Source of the DNA: Adiantum capillus-veneris
Taxonomy: Eukaryota; Streptophyta; Polypodiopsida; Polypodiales; Pteridaceae
Direction of reading: 5' to 3'
DNA length: 64,000 nucleotides
NCBI GenBank assembly: GCA_014529385.2
Contig: CM043942.1
Span: 56,295,340-56,359,339, forward strand
Both the position numbers and the translations under genes were made by a program. This document shows, in pieces, positions 22,876-36,000 of this stretch. The notes under the pieces were generated by a model. That model was not told the DNA's origin. It was given only the letters and a program-made list of their open reading frames with translations, and ran no database searches. Every line of letters starts with the position of its first letter. Positions within the stretch are counted from its first letter, which is position 1.

Positions 22876-24328
22876 GTGGAGGAGACTCAAAGGAAACTAG
22901 AACCAGAACCCATGCATGTCAAAATTGATGACACAGTGTTTCCCACGCAAGTTCATCCACCCCACATGAACCATAGACCGTTAGCCATATCTAGTATCAT
23001 CCAAGAAGGGAGTGAGGACGGGACATCAGAAAGTGAGCATACACCCTTCTTGTTGGAAAGAATGTTTAACGAAGGAATACCTGATCTCATTGAGGAATAT
23101 GAGATTCCATCCTCACCAGTTCCTAGTCAAGGACCTACACCCTGCAAAATGCCAATGAATGTTGCCAAACTAGTGGACTTCATGTCTTCTGAGGTCCGAA
23201 CCACGATCATAGCAAAGCTGTATGGAGATCCTGAGTTATTCCTTGCACTTCGAGCATTCCTTAACGGAGAGCTACGAACGGGATTACCGTAGTTTGCGCA
23301 ACCAAATAGGCCTGACTCGATTATGATTGATGAGGAAAATCATGTGCAATCACTTGACTTAGATGGACACGAGTCTGTGATCGAGGTACCCATTAACGAA
23401 TTAGGGCAGTATTTTGAAGGCGACGAGTCTAATGCAACCCTACCCATCACTACCAAGGGATTAACTATAAAGGGAATTCTTGATGGTGGTGCGGGAGTTA
23501 GCATCGTTACAAAAGATTGTTGGGAATCCATGGGAAAACCCCGCCTCAGTGTTACTAACATTGTGGTAAAGATGGCAAATGGTACCATAGCCAAACCTAT
23601 GGGGATGCTCAAGGATCTTAAGATCAAAGTTCTAGGACACAAGGTACGACATACGTTCATTGTAATGGATTTCTCTAAACACCTTATGTCATATGAAATG
23701 ATTTTAGGACGACCATTCATGAGGGAAGCACAAATGGTTCATGATTGGTCTAAAAATGTCTATTTGCAATTCCAAGACTCTGTCCTTAGAGTGGATTTGG
23801 TGACTGGTAAGGTACACCCCTTAGGGAGTAAAACCATTATTGATCATCGCTCTGACACCACAGTTCACTCGGCCCCACTACAATATTGTTACACTTGTAA
23901 GAAGGATACAGACATTGGCCAAGATTCTCCTTATATGGATATCCTACCTGGGATGACTGAGTCGGACAATGTAGATTGGGTCCACCTAGCAGCAACCATA
24001 TACACTTGGGGAAATAGGGGGACGACCTGGGTAACACCTGAGGGGGATGAAATACCTATACCCTTAAATATGCTACAAGCAATGCATATCGCTTCCGACA
24101 AGACTCATCCTAATGTAATGAAGAAGACATACAAGTGGGTCCCTAAAGCTTCTTTAGTGACCATAACTAGTGCTAAAAAACAGAAGCCTTGTAAGAAACG
24201 TACCACTCGCTCCAAGAAAAGTAAGAAAATGTTGCGATGGATCCCTAAACGACTATTGGAAGCCCAAGGCTACTATCAAGGAAATGATCAAATCTGGGTG
24301 CCAAAACGTAGATTGTGCTCTTACCTAT
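22876..24328 (+). mobile_element. M retropepsin and basic tail
   Basis: A retropepsin lies at about 23390-23760: GQYFEGDESNATLPI, ILDGGAGVSIVTK with D-G-G in place of the more usual D-S/T-G, VKMANGTIAKPMGML and YEMILGRPFM. It aligns with the proteases of E1 and A. The sequence before it (22876-23290) is acidic and Pro-rich. After it comes a Lys-rich tail with repeated W-[VI]-P-K (KWVPKA, RWIPKRL, IWVPKRR), which is interrupted by N at 24328. No RT follows. Confidence 0.75.
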
Positions 24329-25346
24329 TGAGGCGGTCCGGGGCGCGCAACAAGAGAGGCGACCTCTAAACACCCCTCAAGGCTCCCGTGCTGCTCAATT
24401 GGGGCTGGGGCAACCACAAGCACAACACAACAACAAACCCACAGCCAAACCCAAACAAGATAGGGTCACCACCTAGTTATGGTATGCGAACTAGGACGCA
24501 AGAGAGATTTTGGCACAACCAAGAAGATGCACCACACAACACACACAAACAACCTCACACCAAGACACACACAAAATGGACCAGAGAGAGCTAGAGCAAA
24601 GGGAAGAGAGAGAGAAAAGGATCTTGCGTAATACCTTATTTGTGACTTGCAAATGGAGACGGTTCGTTATGATGCTATCGTAGAACTTGTATAAAAATCA
24701 CTCAATGCTTAGTGATTGCTAAACATTGCCAACACACTGTCTTAGGGTGTGGGAGACCTCTCACCACAATACCCTCTTACAATGGACACAAAACTGGCAA
24801 TGAAAAACACACTAAAACACTTTCTAAAATCAAGATCAACTGATAAAAACTCAAAATACACAAGTCACCTTGAATTCACCAAACCGTGTTGCACAAATGG
24901 AAGGACGAAGATTTGAACGTCGAATCACGCCTTTGATGCACCAAACCTCAATTTATTGATGATAAAGGAGCATATACAATAGTGGTTTTGAGATTTGTGA
25001 AACTCACGCTCTCTCACTTGCAATGTGTAGCTTGAAAGCTTCTCTCACACCAAGAGTGAAGCTCACAAGTGGTTGCTACACCTAAGTCTCTCCTCGTGCA
25101 TAGAGTGTTGGGGTGCTATGTGAGATGTTGGAGGTTGTTTTTACAAGAAGGAGAGGGGCCTATTTATAGGTTGGAAACCCCTCATTAAGATTATTGGAAA
25201 TCCTAATTTACAAGCTAACAAATCAAGATTATGATTTTTTGAATATCAGAACATTGCGGGCCTTCTTTGTCTGCTTGAGACATGGGTGTGGGCTCAAAAG
25301 AGAGCATTATTGATGGTAGATAAGGTGAAAGTAAGTTTCAAGGAAG

Positions 25347-25400
<54 letters not shown>

Positions 25401-27009
25401 ATACATGTCTTGAGGTGAGGTGTCTTTTATGGTTAGGTCAATGCTATTTTGTGTTAGTATGTTAGTCGTTAGTAATCACTAGAAAGTTAATGTTACATTT
25501 ACAATGGGTAGAGTGAGTTGATTTGATGAAGGAAGAGGGGTGAATTAAAAGAGAATCATTGAGATGGTGAAGCTTTGAAGAAGCTTGAACTCACCCTTGT
25601 GTAGATTGTGGAAAAAATGACCGTTGGTCTTCTTCTTCTTCTTCACTTCTTTACGCCGCCGCCACGGTTGACCACCACGATGAAAAGAGAATTTGTTGAT
25701 GAAAAATCCTCAATTTGCAGAAGTTATCATGGTTAAGATGCTGAATTTTAGATATTTTAGGAGAGGTAAATGAAATTGTAACATAGAAGCAATAGAGAGA
25801 GACATGGAGAGGGTGTATGTATGTAGAGGTTCATAAAAGAACTATAGGGATGAGAGAGAAGGGTAATGGTGAAGAGGGTGGGAGAAGCCATGGAAATTGC
25901 AGGTTTGAGTGAGGGAAGGAGAGGGAGGGATGTGTAAGAGTGAGTAGGTGTGTGGAAGGGTGAGAGAAGACTAAGGGCTACTTGTGAGAAAAGTGGGCAG
26001 ACTGGGGTCCACTCAAAAAATCATAGCTCACCGCTGGTAGCTCCAAAAATCATGAAAACATTTGAGGTGATTATTCAGAGCGTGGGCTACATTTTCGCTT
26101 TTGACCACCGCTCCAAATTCGGAGTGGAGATAGGTGCCAAAATTCTCACCAAAAAGCCTGTTTTTTATGCTTGCAGAAGTCTTTTAGTGGCCCCCTCCTT
26201 TGTTGAATTTGTACAATGCATCCAAGAGTGAGCCCCTCCTTTGTCATATTATAATACAAAGCATCCAAGTTGCCCTTGACCCATGCATGGAGGAGGATTA
26301 TTGGTGAATAAAGAAATATATACATGGTGGGACTAGTGTATGGACTATTCATGGACTTTAGCTCAATGAGCACATGGTGTTAGAATAATGAGTAAAAATA
26401 ATAATAAAAATATGGAGGAGTTATGGATATGGAAAGATATTGGAATCATATGATATGGTCCCTCCTTGAATTATTTTGGGTGAAAGAGGAAAAGGTATGC
26501 AAGTAAATAATATAATAAAAGTAACCAATGAGTAGAAATCAATTTTTTGTTTTCACGAGGGTGAGGGTGAAAATGTGGGAGTGATTTGTATAAAGGAAAA
26601 ATATGAGGTTAGAGTATGTACAATATTGGCAAAAAATATAATTATGGTGTAAGAGAATGAAAAAAGGTGTACATAGGTTTAATAAAGCACACACCTAAGT
26701 AGAATATTTAAATAAAATACCAAAATAATTATAAAAAATCCCTATATTTAAGCCATATATACAATGAAATATTTACACACAAAGAGGCCATAATATACTT
26801 TTATGTTTTTATTTTATTTTTTATTTTTTTGGCTCAACTAGCCCAGTGACTAGCTAGCTGAGGGTTTTTAAGAAGATATGGGAAAAGCCCCCTAACTCAC
26901 ACACGCCTATGTACAGTGAAATGGTAGGTATAGCCATAGCGTTTGGGTGAATTTGGTAGGGTGAGGTAACTCACTGTGGCAATTACAAAGAGCCGAAAAA
27001 CGGCTATCA
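24329..27009 (-). repeat. 3' LTR of N
   Basis: Minus strand TGATAGCCGTTTTTCGGC at 27009 to ...GGACCGCCTCA at 24329. TATA box CCTATAAATA on the minus strand at 25161-25170. A GA microsatellite at 25352-25399. The first bases fold as AGCCG-TTTTT-CGGCT. Only chance frames are present inside. Confidence 0.95.
25352..25399. repeat. (GA)n microsatellite in the N 3' LTR
   Basis: About 48 bp of GA; the homologous tract in the other LTR is longer, so it has changed length since insertion. Confidence 0.95.
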
Positions 27010-27037
27010 TTAGCCCTCCCCCTGGATGATAGTATAT

Positions 27038-29938
27038 TCATGTACCATCATAGAGCATCTTTTCCAAAGAGAGTGCTTCAGAGTCCTTGACGAGATTTTT
27101 ATTGTTTGGCCCCTCAGAATTTTTGCTAGAGTTACACTCATGCTTCATGTAACAATACTTACATGAGACAGTGGCCTTTTGACAGATCTTTGGTAGAAGG
27201 CGACTCAAATAGGGCTTCAAGCGATACCCGTTTACCTTCCTGGAGTGCTCTTTACCATTCAAGTCCATAAGCTGATAGTAACTAGAATTGAAAGCCTTCT
27301 TGATTATGTATGGCCCTTGCCATCTAGTTTCAAACTTGGCATCAAAACGATTGTCAAGTCGATTTTCATACCTTAGCACAAGCTCTCCTTCCTTGATGCC
27401 TTTGTCCTTCAGTTTCTTGTCGTGCGTTTCTTTCGCTTGTGTGGCTTTCCTCTTGTAGCACTCGTATGCTGCTTCTCTTTTCCACTCAAGCTCCACTAAC
27501 GTAAGAAGTCGATCCATCCATACCTCTTGATCATCTTGTGCTCCTTTGCCATGAAGTCGCATTGTTGGAATGTTGAGCTCGATAGGCTGCAAAGCCTCTT
27601 GACCATAGACCAAGTGAAATGGTGTGAACTCTGTGGCTTCCCTATATGTGGTTCGATATGCCCACAAGGCACCATCCAAGAAGTCATCCCATAATTTTGT
27701 CTTGTTTTGCACCATCTTTCTAATGATTCCTGCAATGACACCATTAGCCCTCTCTACCAAACCATTTGATTGAGGATAGTAGGGTGTGCTATGCCGATGT
27801 AGAATGTGAAGCTCATTACAAACTTCTGTGAGCAAGCCCTTCCGAAATCCTGGACCATTATCAGAAACGATCTCCAAAGGTGTGCCAAATCTGCAACAAA
27901 TGTGAGTGTACACAAACTTGCTAACTGTCCTCTCATTAACTCTTGCCACACTTTGAGCTTCCACCCACCTAGTCATATAGTCTACAGCCACTAGAATGTA
28001 GAGTTTACCATTTTTTGTCCTAGGCAGAGGACCCATAGCATCAATGCCCCACTTTTCAAAGGGTCCATTTGCAAGAACTATTTGCCTCGGGCCATGCACC
28101 AACCTTCTATTTCCATTTATCTGACAATTGTGACAGCTTTTACACCAATGTTGAACATCCACATGCAAGCTTGGCCAAACATACCCCGCAAGCAAAATCT
28201 TCTTCACAGTTGATTCTTGGGCAAAATGACCACCACATGCCTCTTCATGCAAACCTTTTAGAATGGCTGGAATTTCCTCGATAGTTGGTACTCTTCCGCA
28301 CACTTGATCTTTCCCTGTTTGATAGAGGGAGCCTTCTAGGAAGAGATAGAAACTTGCCTTCTTCATGAGTCTCCTCTTTTGAGCCTTCGTGAAGTCTTGT
28401 GGAAACTCACCCTCCAAAATGTAGCCGATAATGGGATCCAATGACTCCAATCCCTGGTATCTCGGTTGCTTGACAGCTGCTGCCACCATGATGACCTGCA
28501 CTTCTCTCTCAACACATGTAACTACTTGTTGTGCAAGTAAATCGGCATCTTCATTTTGTTTCCTCGGAATATGATATAGTTGCACTTCTTCAAACTGATT
28601 AAACATCTTACGAATGGCATGAACTTTTGTCCTTAAGCTTTCATTCTTGCATGCCCAAATGCCTAAAATCTGTTTAACAATGAGAAGTGCATCTCCCTTT
28701 ACCATGAGACGTTTTATCCCTTGGCCAATGCACATCTTCAAACCATGAAGTAGTGTGTCGTATTCTGCTTCATTGTTGCTAGTTGAGCCTGGTAGATTGA
28801 CCTTCTCTTTCATGACCACCTCTCCACTTGGGTTGAGCAACACTAGCCCTCCCCCTGCTTTTCCTGTGGCTCGTCGAAAAGCTCCATCAAAGAACAAGGT
28901 AAAAGCATTGGGAATACTTTTTGGTGGTGGCAATGGTAGGGTCTTTACTTGAGGCACCTTAATTTCCTTCTCATGTACCCTATAAGTGAGAATCCCTGCC
29001 AATTGTGCACGCACACTATCTTCTACCTTGAAAGAGTATTGGAACTCTTGCAACTCCATAATCCACTTTGAGATCCTAGTACTAAGATTCATTTGAGATG
29101 ACACCCAAGGGAACAAATTTTCTGCAGTGAGAATTACAAAAGGTTTTGGTAGTAGGTAGGATCTAAACTTTCTCACCGCAAACATGAGAGAAAGCATCAT
29201 GAGTTCTGCTTCTGTGTAGTCTCTCTCCAAAGCATTCATGACCCTACTAGCAAAGTAGATGGGTCGCATCCTTGTACTGTGGGGATCTTGCTGTAGCAAC
29301 ACAACACCAATTGTTTCCCTTCCAACACTAGAGCTAATAAAGAATGTGTACTCCCAACAAGGAGGCATGAGTGTTGGTAGCTCTGACAAAATGACTTTAA
29401 TGTTACAAAAATACTCTTCAAGCTCATCAGACCATGCAAATTCTACTCGTTGTGTCAACTTTTGCAAAGGATGAAGCAACTCCGAGGCTAAGTGAATGAC
29501 GCGTGACATATACTTCACCTTTTGAATGAATGAGATGACCTCCTTAATACTCTTGGGTGATGGTAGCTCAATAAGAGCCTTTGCCTTTGAAGGATCCACT
29601 TCAATGCCTTTGTAAGAAACTTTATGACCAAGCAAGATTACTTCATCCTCACCTATATGGCACTTATCGGGGTTGAGTTGACCTCCCATGTCGTAGAGCT
29701 TCTTTAAACCTTCTTCTACCCTTTGTAGATGCAATGATTTTGAGCTATAAATATAGAAATCATCAATGAACACCCTAATTGACTTTCCAAAGAATGCTTG
29801 AAACACCATATTCATGAAGCGTTGGAAAGTTGCAGGAGCATTTGTCAGGCCAAATGGCATGAATCTAAAAGCATAACAACCCCAAGGAGTGATAAAGGTT
29901 GTTTTCAATTGATCCTCCAATGCGATACCTATTTGAAA
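27038..29938 (-). mobile_element. N RT, RNase H, second (archaeal-type) RNase H and integrase
   Basis: RT palm with AFRFMPFGLTNAPATFQRFM and the catalytic FIDDFYIYS near 29750-29775. Connection and first RNase H at about 29020-29410 (ending RISKWIMELQEFQYSF). A second RNase H at about 28510-28900: LFFDGAFRRATGKAGGG, NNEAEYDTLLHGLKM, HIPRKQNEDADLLA; this is the Tat-lineage aRH. Integrase zinc finger near 28060-28210 (H-x-H and CKSCHNCQ), core with GIDAMGPLPRTKNGKLY, IVSDNGPGF and YYPQSNGLVERANG at about 27520-27970, and a C-terminal KFETRWQGPYIIKKAF block. No chromodomain. Confidence 0.92.
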
Positions 29939-31576
29939 TTAACCCGAGTAGCCATCACACACAGTGTACTTCTCATGACCAGCTACTTCATTTAGTATCT
30001 CATCCTGAAATGGGAGGGGAAAGTGATCTCTTTTTGTTGCCTCATTAAGTGGACGATAATCCACACACACCCTCCACTTGCCGTTTTTCTTAGGAGTGAC
30101 AACAACGGGAGAGACACACTCTGAATTCTCCACTGGATAAATGAAACCTGCTGCTAGAAGCTTTCTTACCTCCTTGAGTAGAGCCTGCTCCTTAATGACT
30201 CCTAGCCTTCGTAGCTTTTGAGCCTTAGGTGTGGCCTCTGGCTTCAACTCAATCTTGTGTTGAACAACATCTACTCCACGCACATCGGTGTAGTCTTTAG
30301 CAAAAAGCCTGAGAAATTTCCTTAGCACACATTTGAACTCCTCTCTTTCATCCTTTGTAAGTGTTGTAGACAACATACCTTCTAACATTCCTTCATCTTC
30401 CACCTTTTGGTTCTCTTGGGAACCTACCTCTTCCAAGCCTTGACAAGAGGTCTCTTGGTTGCTTGGCTTAAACCTTACCCCCATGACTTCGATGGAAGAC
30501 TCCTCTTCAGTAATGCTGCTGCTACTTTCTTCTTCTGAAGTGCTATCGGTCCAACCTTCTTCCGTCTCACTTTGAGATGATTCTTCATGGAGCTCCTCTT
30601 GGCGTTGCTCCTTCATGTCAAAGACAACCTTCTTGTGATTGTCATTCCTGCAAATTAATTTCCCACTCTCCCAATCCTGCAAAGCTCGCATTTTCATTAG
30701 CCATGGTCTTCCTAGGATAAATGGATAACCACTTCCCTTGGTCGACATAACATAAAAATCCACTGCCTTCTTAATGCCAAAGGCCTCTACAAAAACATTT
30801 TTACAAATGCCTACGCACCTAGCCTTGCTATTGTTTGCCATCTTGACCTTAATTTCAGGTGTCTCATGGATGTGCATGCCTAGTTTTTGCATGAGTCCCT
30901 CTGTCATGATACAAATTTGTGCACCCCCATCCACTAGACCTTTCCTAACCAATCTCCCTTTTATGTAACAATCTAGCACAGGTGTAATGTCCTCATTCAT
31001 TTCAGCTTGTGCAATTTTTACAACAGGCACACTCTCTTTTGCCCTTCTCCTAGTGCTAACTGCCCTTGTTAAATCCCTCCTAACTTGTGGACATAATGCA
31101 AGAAATTGAGGCCATGAGATATCAGGACCCTTACCTCTCATGTCTTCCAACAGGTTGTATGGAGCCATTCCATGTCCAAGAGGAAAGTCTTGGAGGTTGA
31201 TATGACGTCGAGTCCTCTTAGCTTCCTTGGTCTCCTTTGCCTTCTTTTCTCGTCCATGGTCACTTTGTGATCTAACTCCTTCTTTCTCCTTACCTTTCCC
31301 TCGGCCACGCTTAATGCCATTTGCTTCCATGTCAACCTCTCTTGAATTTGTCACCTCTACCACATGCACGTTTGGGTCTGGCAAAGGTGGAACTGCTTCC
31401 ACTCCTTGTGGAGGTGGTCTTGCTCCATTTGGCCTTTGTATAAGCCGTGGTTGCTGACTACTTCCTTCACCTGCATTCATCACTGGGTAATTCAAGTTAG
31501 GTCTCCCTAGCTCCCCACGGGGCCAAGGACAATTATACATCCCATGTCCAGACTCACCGCAATTCCAACATTGCAA
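29939..31576 (-). mobile_element. N zinc knuckle, retropepsin and RT entry
   Basis: A CCHC knuckle (C-W-N-C-G-E-S-G-H-G-M-Y-N-C) is near 31540-31575. A basic KRGRGKGKEKEG linker follows. The retropepsin has LVDGGAQICIMTE (about 30900-30940), with LGRPWLMKM closing it. An acidic Ser/Glu-rich linker (about 30450-30620) precedes the RT entry: FIYPVENSECVSPVVVTPK, then WRVCVDYRPLNEATKRDHFP. Part of the Tat polyprotein. Confidence 0.88.
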
Positions 31577-31718
31577 GACTCTCCTAGGTCGTGGGTCTCG
31601 CTCTTCAGACTTCTTTGCTTGTCCCTTTGGACCTACAGCTTGTGCAAGGTGAATTGATAAGCTGCTTAAAGATTCATTTAACTTCTAAATCACTTCCGCC
31701 GTTACCTCAGGAAGCTCC

Positions 31719-32273
31719 TTACATGTTGATGTCAGCTGCATCAAAGGTAGCAGGTGCACCCACCTCAACTTTTACCTTAAGGTTAGGAAAGAGTCCGGCT
31801 ATGAACCTCTCCTTCTTTAGGAACTCTGCACCATCACCAGGTTTAGCAAAATTTCTCACCCATACAGCCCAAAGACGTAGAAACTCTTGCTTGTACAAGT
31901 AGTAGTCATCTAAGTCTTTTTGCTTATGAGAAACAATGTCTTGCCATAGCTTTTGAGTGTTTTGGGGATCAAAGAAGTATCTCTTGAAATGATTGACAAC
32001 TTCCATGTAATTTTCTTTAACTTCCTCAAGCAAAGAGTCAAACCAAGTGCTAGCATCTTTCCTAAGGACTACCTCAAACATTTCTACACGTTCTTGATCA
32101 GTTACTATCCTCTTGATACGACAAGACATCTTGAAATTTGCCAAAAATAATTCTGCATCCTCTCCAGGCTCTCCAAAGAAAAGAGGATATCCAGACATTT
32201 GGCGTTGGTTCTCCATTGAATTGATTTCAAAGTGACGCATTTTGTTTTTTCTTTCTTTAAAAGATCTACACAA
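31719..32273 (-). mobile_element. N gag core
   Basis: Capsid-like domain: MSGYPLFFGEPGEDAELFLA, DASTWFDSLLEEVKENYMEV, then LWQDIVSHKQKDLDDYYLYK and FIAGLFPNLKVKVEVGAP. This is the usual Ty3 gag fold order (the W-F and L-G-P type sites). It forms the particle shell. Confidence 0.85.
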
Positions 32274-32802
32274 TAATATTCTCTAAATTGCAATCTATTC
32301 TACACAAAATAAAAATATTCACATCAAATGACCTATGATAATCAATGAGAGGTAGGATGACAGGGTTTGGTGACGCGAGAATTTCTCCTACTCTTTGGGC
32401 ACCAAACATGAACACCATACGTTGTTGAAAATGGATTTTTCTACTAATTGCAATGTTTATTCTAATGTGTGGAGTGAAATGAAAGGGGAAAACCTCTATT
32501 CTTGGGCCATTATCCATTGTCTATGCATGACCTTATGCTTAAAACAAAACAAAAATATAGACGTCCAAACTAAGGTCGTACCTAATGAGAGGCAAAATAA
32601 AAGGATTTACTGATGCGTTTATCTCTGCCAACCTAAGAGGACCTAAAATTCTACGAATTACACGTTGAAATTGCAACTTAGTACTAACAATTATGTGTAC
32701 CTTTTGCCTTGCAATGGGAATGAAGGGATCATACAAATTCTCGTGATTCATGCAAGCTACTTGATTATGCTAAAGGTTGAGACTACACAAAACATACACA
32801 AG
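32274..32802 (-). other. Leader of N with two imperfect tandem units
   Basis: Units at about 32270-32520 and 32530-32760 share the order (plus strand) AAAATA-rich start, GAGAGG-A, ATTTACTG/GTTTGGTG, CCTAC/CCAAC, ACACGTTG/CATACGTTGTTG and CTACTAATTGCAATG/GTACTAACAATTATG. In the minus direction both units could encode related peptides ending in ILPLI-[DR]-Y, probably a by-product of the duplication. Confidence 0.5.
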
Positions 32803-32824
32803 CCTATCCTCAGTGGGGGCACCA
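32803..32824 (-). other. Primer-binding site of N
   Basis: Minus strand TGGTGCCCCCACTGAGGATA a few bases inside the LTR. I do not assign the tRNA with confidence; it differs from the tRNA-Asp type in A, B and M. Confidence 0.6.
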
Positions 32825-32828
32825 AAAT

Positions 32829-33846
32829 TGAGGCGGTCCGGGGCGGGCAACAAGAGAGGCAACCTCTTAACACCCCTCAAGGCTCCCGTGCTGCTCAATT
32901 GGGGCTGGGGCAACCACAAGCACAACACAACAACAAACCCACAGCCAAACCCAAACAAGATAGGGGCACCACCTAGTTATGGTATGCGAACTAGGATGCA
33001 AGAGAGATTTTGGCACAACCAAGAAGATGCACCACACAACACACACAAACAACCTCACACCAAGACACACACAAACTGGACCAGAGAGAGCTAGAGCAAA
33101 GGGAAGAGAGAGAGAAAAGGATCTTGCGTAATACCTTATTTGTGACTTGCAAATGGAGACGGTTCGTTATGATGCTATCGTAGAACTTGTATAAAACTCC
33201 CTCAATGCTTAGTGATTGCTAAACATTGCCAACACACTGTCTTAGGGTGTGGGAGACCTCTCACCACAATACCCTCTTACAATGGACACAAAACTGGCAA
33301 TGAAAAACACACTAAAACACTTTCTAAAATCAAGATCAACTGATAAAAACTCAAAATACACAAGTCACCTTGAATTCACCAAACCGTATTGCACAAATGG
33401 ACGGACGAAGATTTGAACGTCGAATCACGCCTTTGATGCACCAAACCTCAATTTATTGATGATAAAGGAGCATATACAATAGTGGTTTTGAGATTTGTGA
33501 AACTCACGCTCTCTCACTTGCAATGTGTAGCTTGAAAGCTTCTCTCACACCAAGAGTGAAGCTCACAAGTGGTTGCTACACCTAAGTCTCTCCTCGTGCA
33601 TAGAGTGTTGGGGTGCTATGTGAGATGTTGGAGGTTGTTTTTACAAGAAGGAGAGGGGCCTATTTATAGGTTGGAGACCCCTCATTAAGATTATTGGAAA
33701 TCCTAATTTACAAGCTAACAAATCAGGATTATGATTTTTTGAATATCAAAACATTGTGGGCCTTCTTTGTTTGCTTGAGTCATGGGTGTGGGCTCAAAAG
33801 AGAGCATTATTGATGGTAGATAAGGTGAAAGTAAGTTTCAAGGAAG

Positions 33847-33916
<70 letters not shown>

Positions 33917-35527
33917 CTATACATGTCTTGAGGTGAGGTGTCTTTTATGGTTAGGTCAATGCTATTTTGTGTTAGTATGTTAGTTGCTAGTAATCACTAG
34001 AAAGTTAATGTTACATTTACAATGGGTAGAGTGAGTTGATTTGATGAAAGAAGAGAGATGAATTAAAAGAGAATCATTGAGATGGTGAAGCTTTGAAGAA
34101 GCTTGAACTCACCCTTGTGTAGATTGTGGAAAAAATGACCGCTGGTCTTCTTCTTCTTCTTCGCTTCTTTACGCCGCCGCCACGGTTGACCACCACGATG
34201 AAAAGAGGATTTGTTGATGAAAAATCCTCAATTTGCAGAAGTTATCATGGCTAAGATGCTGAATTTTAGATATTTTAGGAGAGGTAAATGAAATTGTAAC
34301 ATAGAAGCAATAGAGAGAGACATGGAGAGGGTGTATGTATGTAGAGGTTCATAAAAGAACTATAGGGATGAGAGAGAAGGGTAATGGTGAAGAGGGTGGG
34401 AGAAGCCATGGAAATTGCAGGTTTGAGTGAGGGAAGGAGAGGGAGGGATGTGTAAGAGTGAGTAGGTGTGTGGAAGGGTGAGAGAAGACTAAGGGCTACT
34501 TGTGAGAAAAGTGGGTAGACTAGGGTCCACTCAAAAAATCATAGCTCACCGCTGGTAGCTCCAAAAATCATGAAAACATTTGAGGTGATTATTCAGAGCG
34601 TGGGCTACATTTTCTCTTTTGACCACCGCTCCAAATTCGGAGTGGAGATAGGTGCCAAAATTCTCACCAAAAAGCCTGTTTTTTATGCCTGCAGAAGTCT
34701 TTTAGTGGCCCCCTCCTTTGTTGAATTTGTACAATGCATCCAAGAGTGAGCCCCTCCTTTGTCATATTATAATACAAAGCATCCAAGTTGCCCTTGACCC
34801 ATGCATGGAGGAGGATTATTGGTGAATAAAGAAATATATACATGGTGGGACTAGTGTATAGACTATTCATGGACTTTAGCTCAATGAGCACATGGTGTTA
34901 GAATAATGAGTAAAAATAATAATAAAAATATGGAGGAGTTATGGATATGGAAAGATATTGGAATCATATGATATGGTCCCTCCGTGAATTATTTTGGGTG
35001 AAAGAGGAAAAGGTATGCAAGTAAATAATATAATAAAAGTAACCAATGAGTAGAAATCAATTTTTTGTTTTCACGAGGGTGAGGATGAAAATGTGGGAGT
35101 GATTTGTATAAAGGAAAAATATGAGGTTAGATTATGTACAATATTGGCAAAAAATATAATTATGGTGTAAGAGAATGAAAAAAGGTGTACATAGGTTTAA
35201 TAAAGCACACACCTAAGTAGAATATTTAAATAAAATACCAAAATAATTATAAAAAATCCCTATATTTAGGCCATATATATAATGAAATATTTACACACAA
35301 AGAGGCCATAATATACTTTTATTTTTTTATTTTATTTTTTATTTTTTTGGCTCAACTAGCCTAGTGACTAGCTAGCTGAGGGTTTTTAAGAAGATATGGG
35401 AAAAGCCCCCTAACTCATACACGCCTATGTACAGTGAAATGGTAGGGATAGCCATAGCGTTTGGGTGAATTTGGTAGGGTGAGGTAACTCACTGTGGCAA
35501 TTACAAAAAGCCGAAAAACGGCTATCA
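32829..35527 (-). repeat. 5' LTR of N
   Basis: Pairs with 24329-27009 along its full length. TATA box CCTATAAATA at 33661-33670 (minus). GA microsatellite longer than in the partner (33849-33917). Confidence 0.95.
33849..33917. repeat. (GA)n microsatellite in the N 5' LTR
   Basis: About 69 bp of GA with one AAAG interruption. Confidence 0.95.
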
Positions 35528-36000
35528 CTATCACTTGACCCAAGTGAGCCCAATCCCGTAGCTCCAAAACAAATCAATGATCGTGGAAAGAAAAAAATCA
35601 CAGAATGCTACACACCCGCTCCCGAGCTAGTTTGGGTACCAAAGAAAGAACGATTTGTTCCACCTAGCTCAGGAAGGGGGGAGTCCCATGAAGCTTCTAG
35701 CTCCTCATGTAATACATCCATAGAGGTAAAAGATTCTACACAGCCTCCATCTATAGTAGTGGACCTCCATGAAGCTACAAAAGAATCCACACCTCCCAGT
35801 GTTCAAGAATCACCTGATGAACCACTTCAAGTTTGATCCTGGGAGAGTACCTTACCACCCTTGCAGCTTGACGAGGCACCTAGGGTAATAGAAAACTACT
35901 GGCAAAAATCCTCACCTATTACCAACTGGAACAATTGGTTTCAAAGGGTGACAAGCTCATTTCAAATGGTATGATCTACCCAAGGAAGGAGGGAGTGTTT
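35528..36000 (+). mobile_element. M coding tail after the N insertion
   Basis: Resumes with another W-V-P-K (LVWVPKKERFVPPSSG, near 35625-35670) and Ser/Pro/Glu-rich text to about 35835. Its continuity with the tail at 24328 shows the N target lay in M coding DNA. Function unknown. Confidence 0.6.

Larger units (their letters stand above)
24329..35527 (-). mobile_element. N: Tat-lineage Ty3/gypsy element, nearly whole
   Basis: An 11.2-kb minus-strand element with LTRs of 2681 and 2699 bp, a 4-5 bp target duplication ((C)CTAT at both sides, one base lost), primer site, leader, gag, zinc knuckle, protease, RT, RNase H, second archaeal-type RNase H and integrase in order. The second RNase H is the hallmark of the Tat lineage. 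It looks nearly whole, with about two or three breaks in the coding part. LTRs differ at about 40 of 2680 positions by hand count (about 1.5%), making it the youngest element here. It sits in the post-protease tail of M. Confidence 0.92.

Noticed and set aside
24329-27009. Open frames within the N LTRs as small host genes
   Set aside because: Both LTR copies carry the same short frames, and none shows a recognisable domain.
27005-27030. AGCCG-TTTTT-CGGCT hairpin as a transcription terminator
   Set aside because: It forms the outer end of the N LTR; bacterial-type terminators do not apply to plant nuclear DNA.
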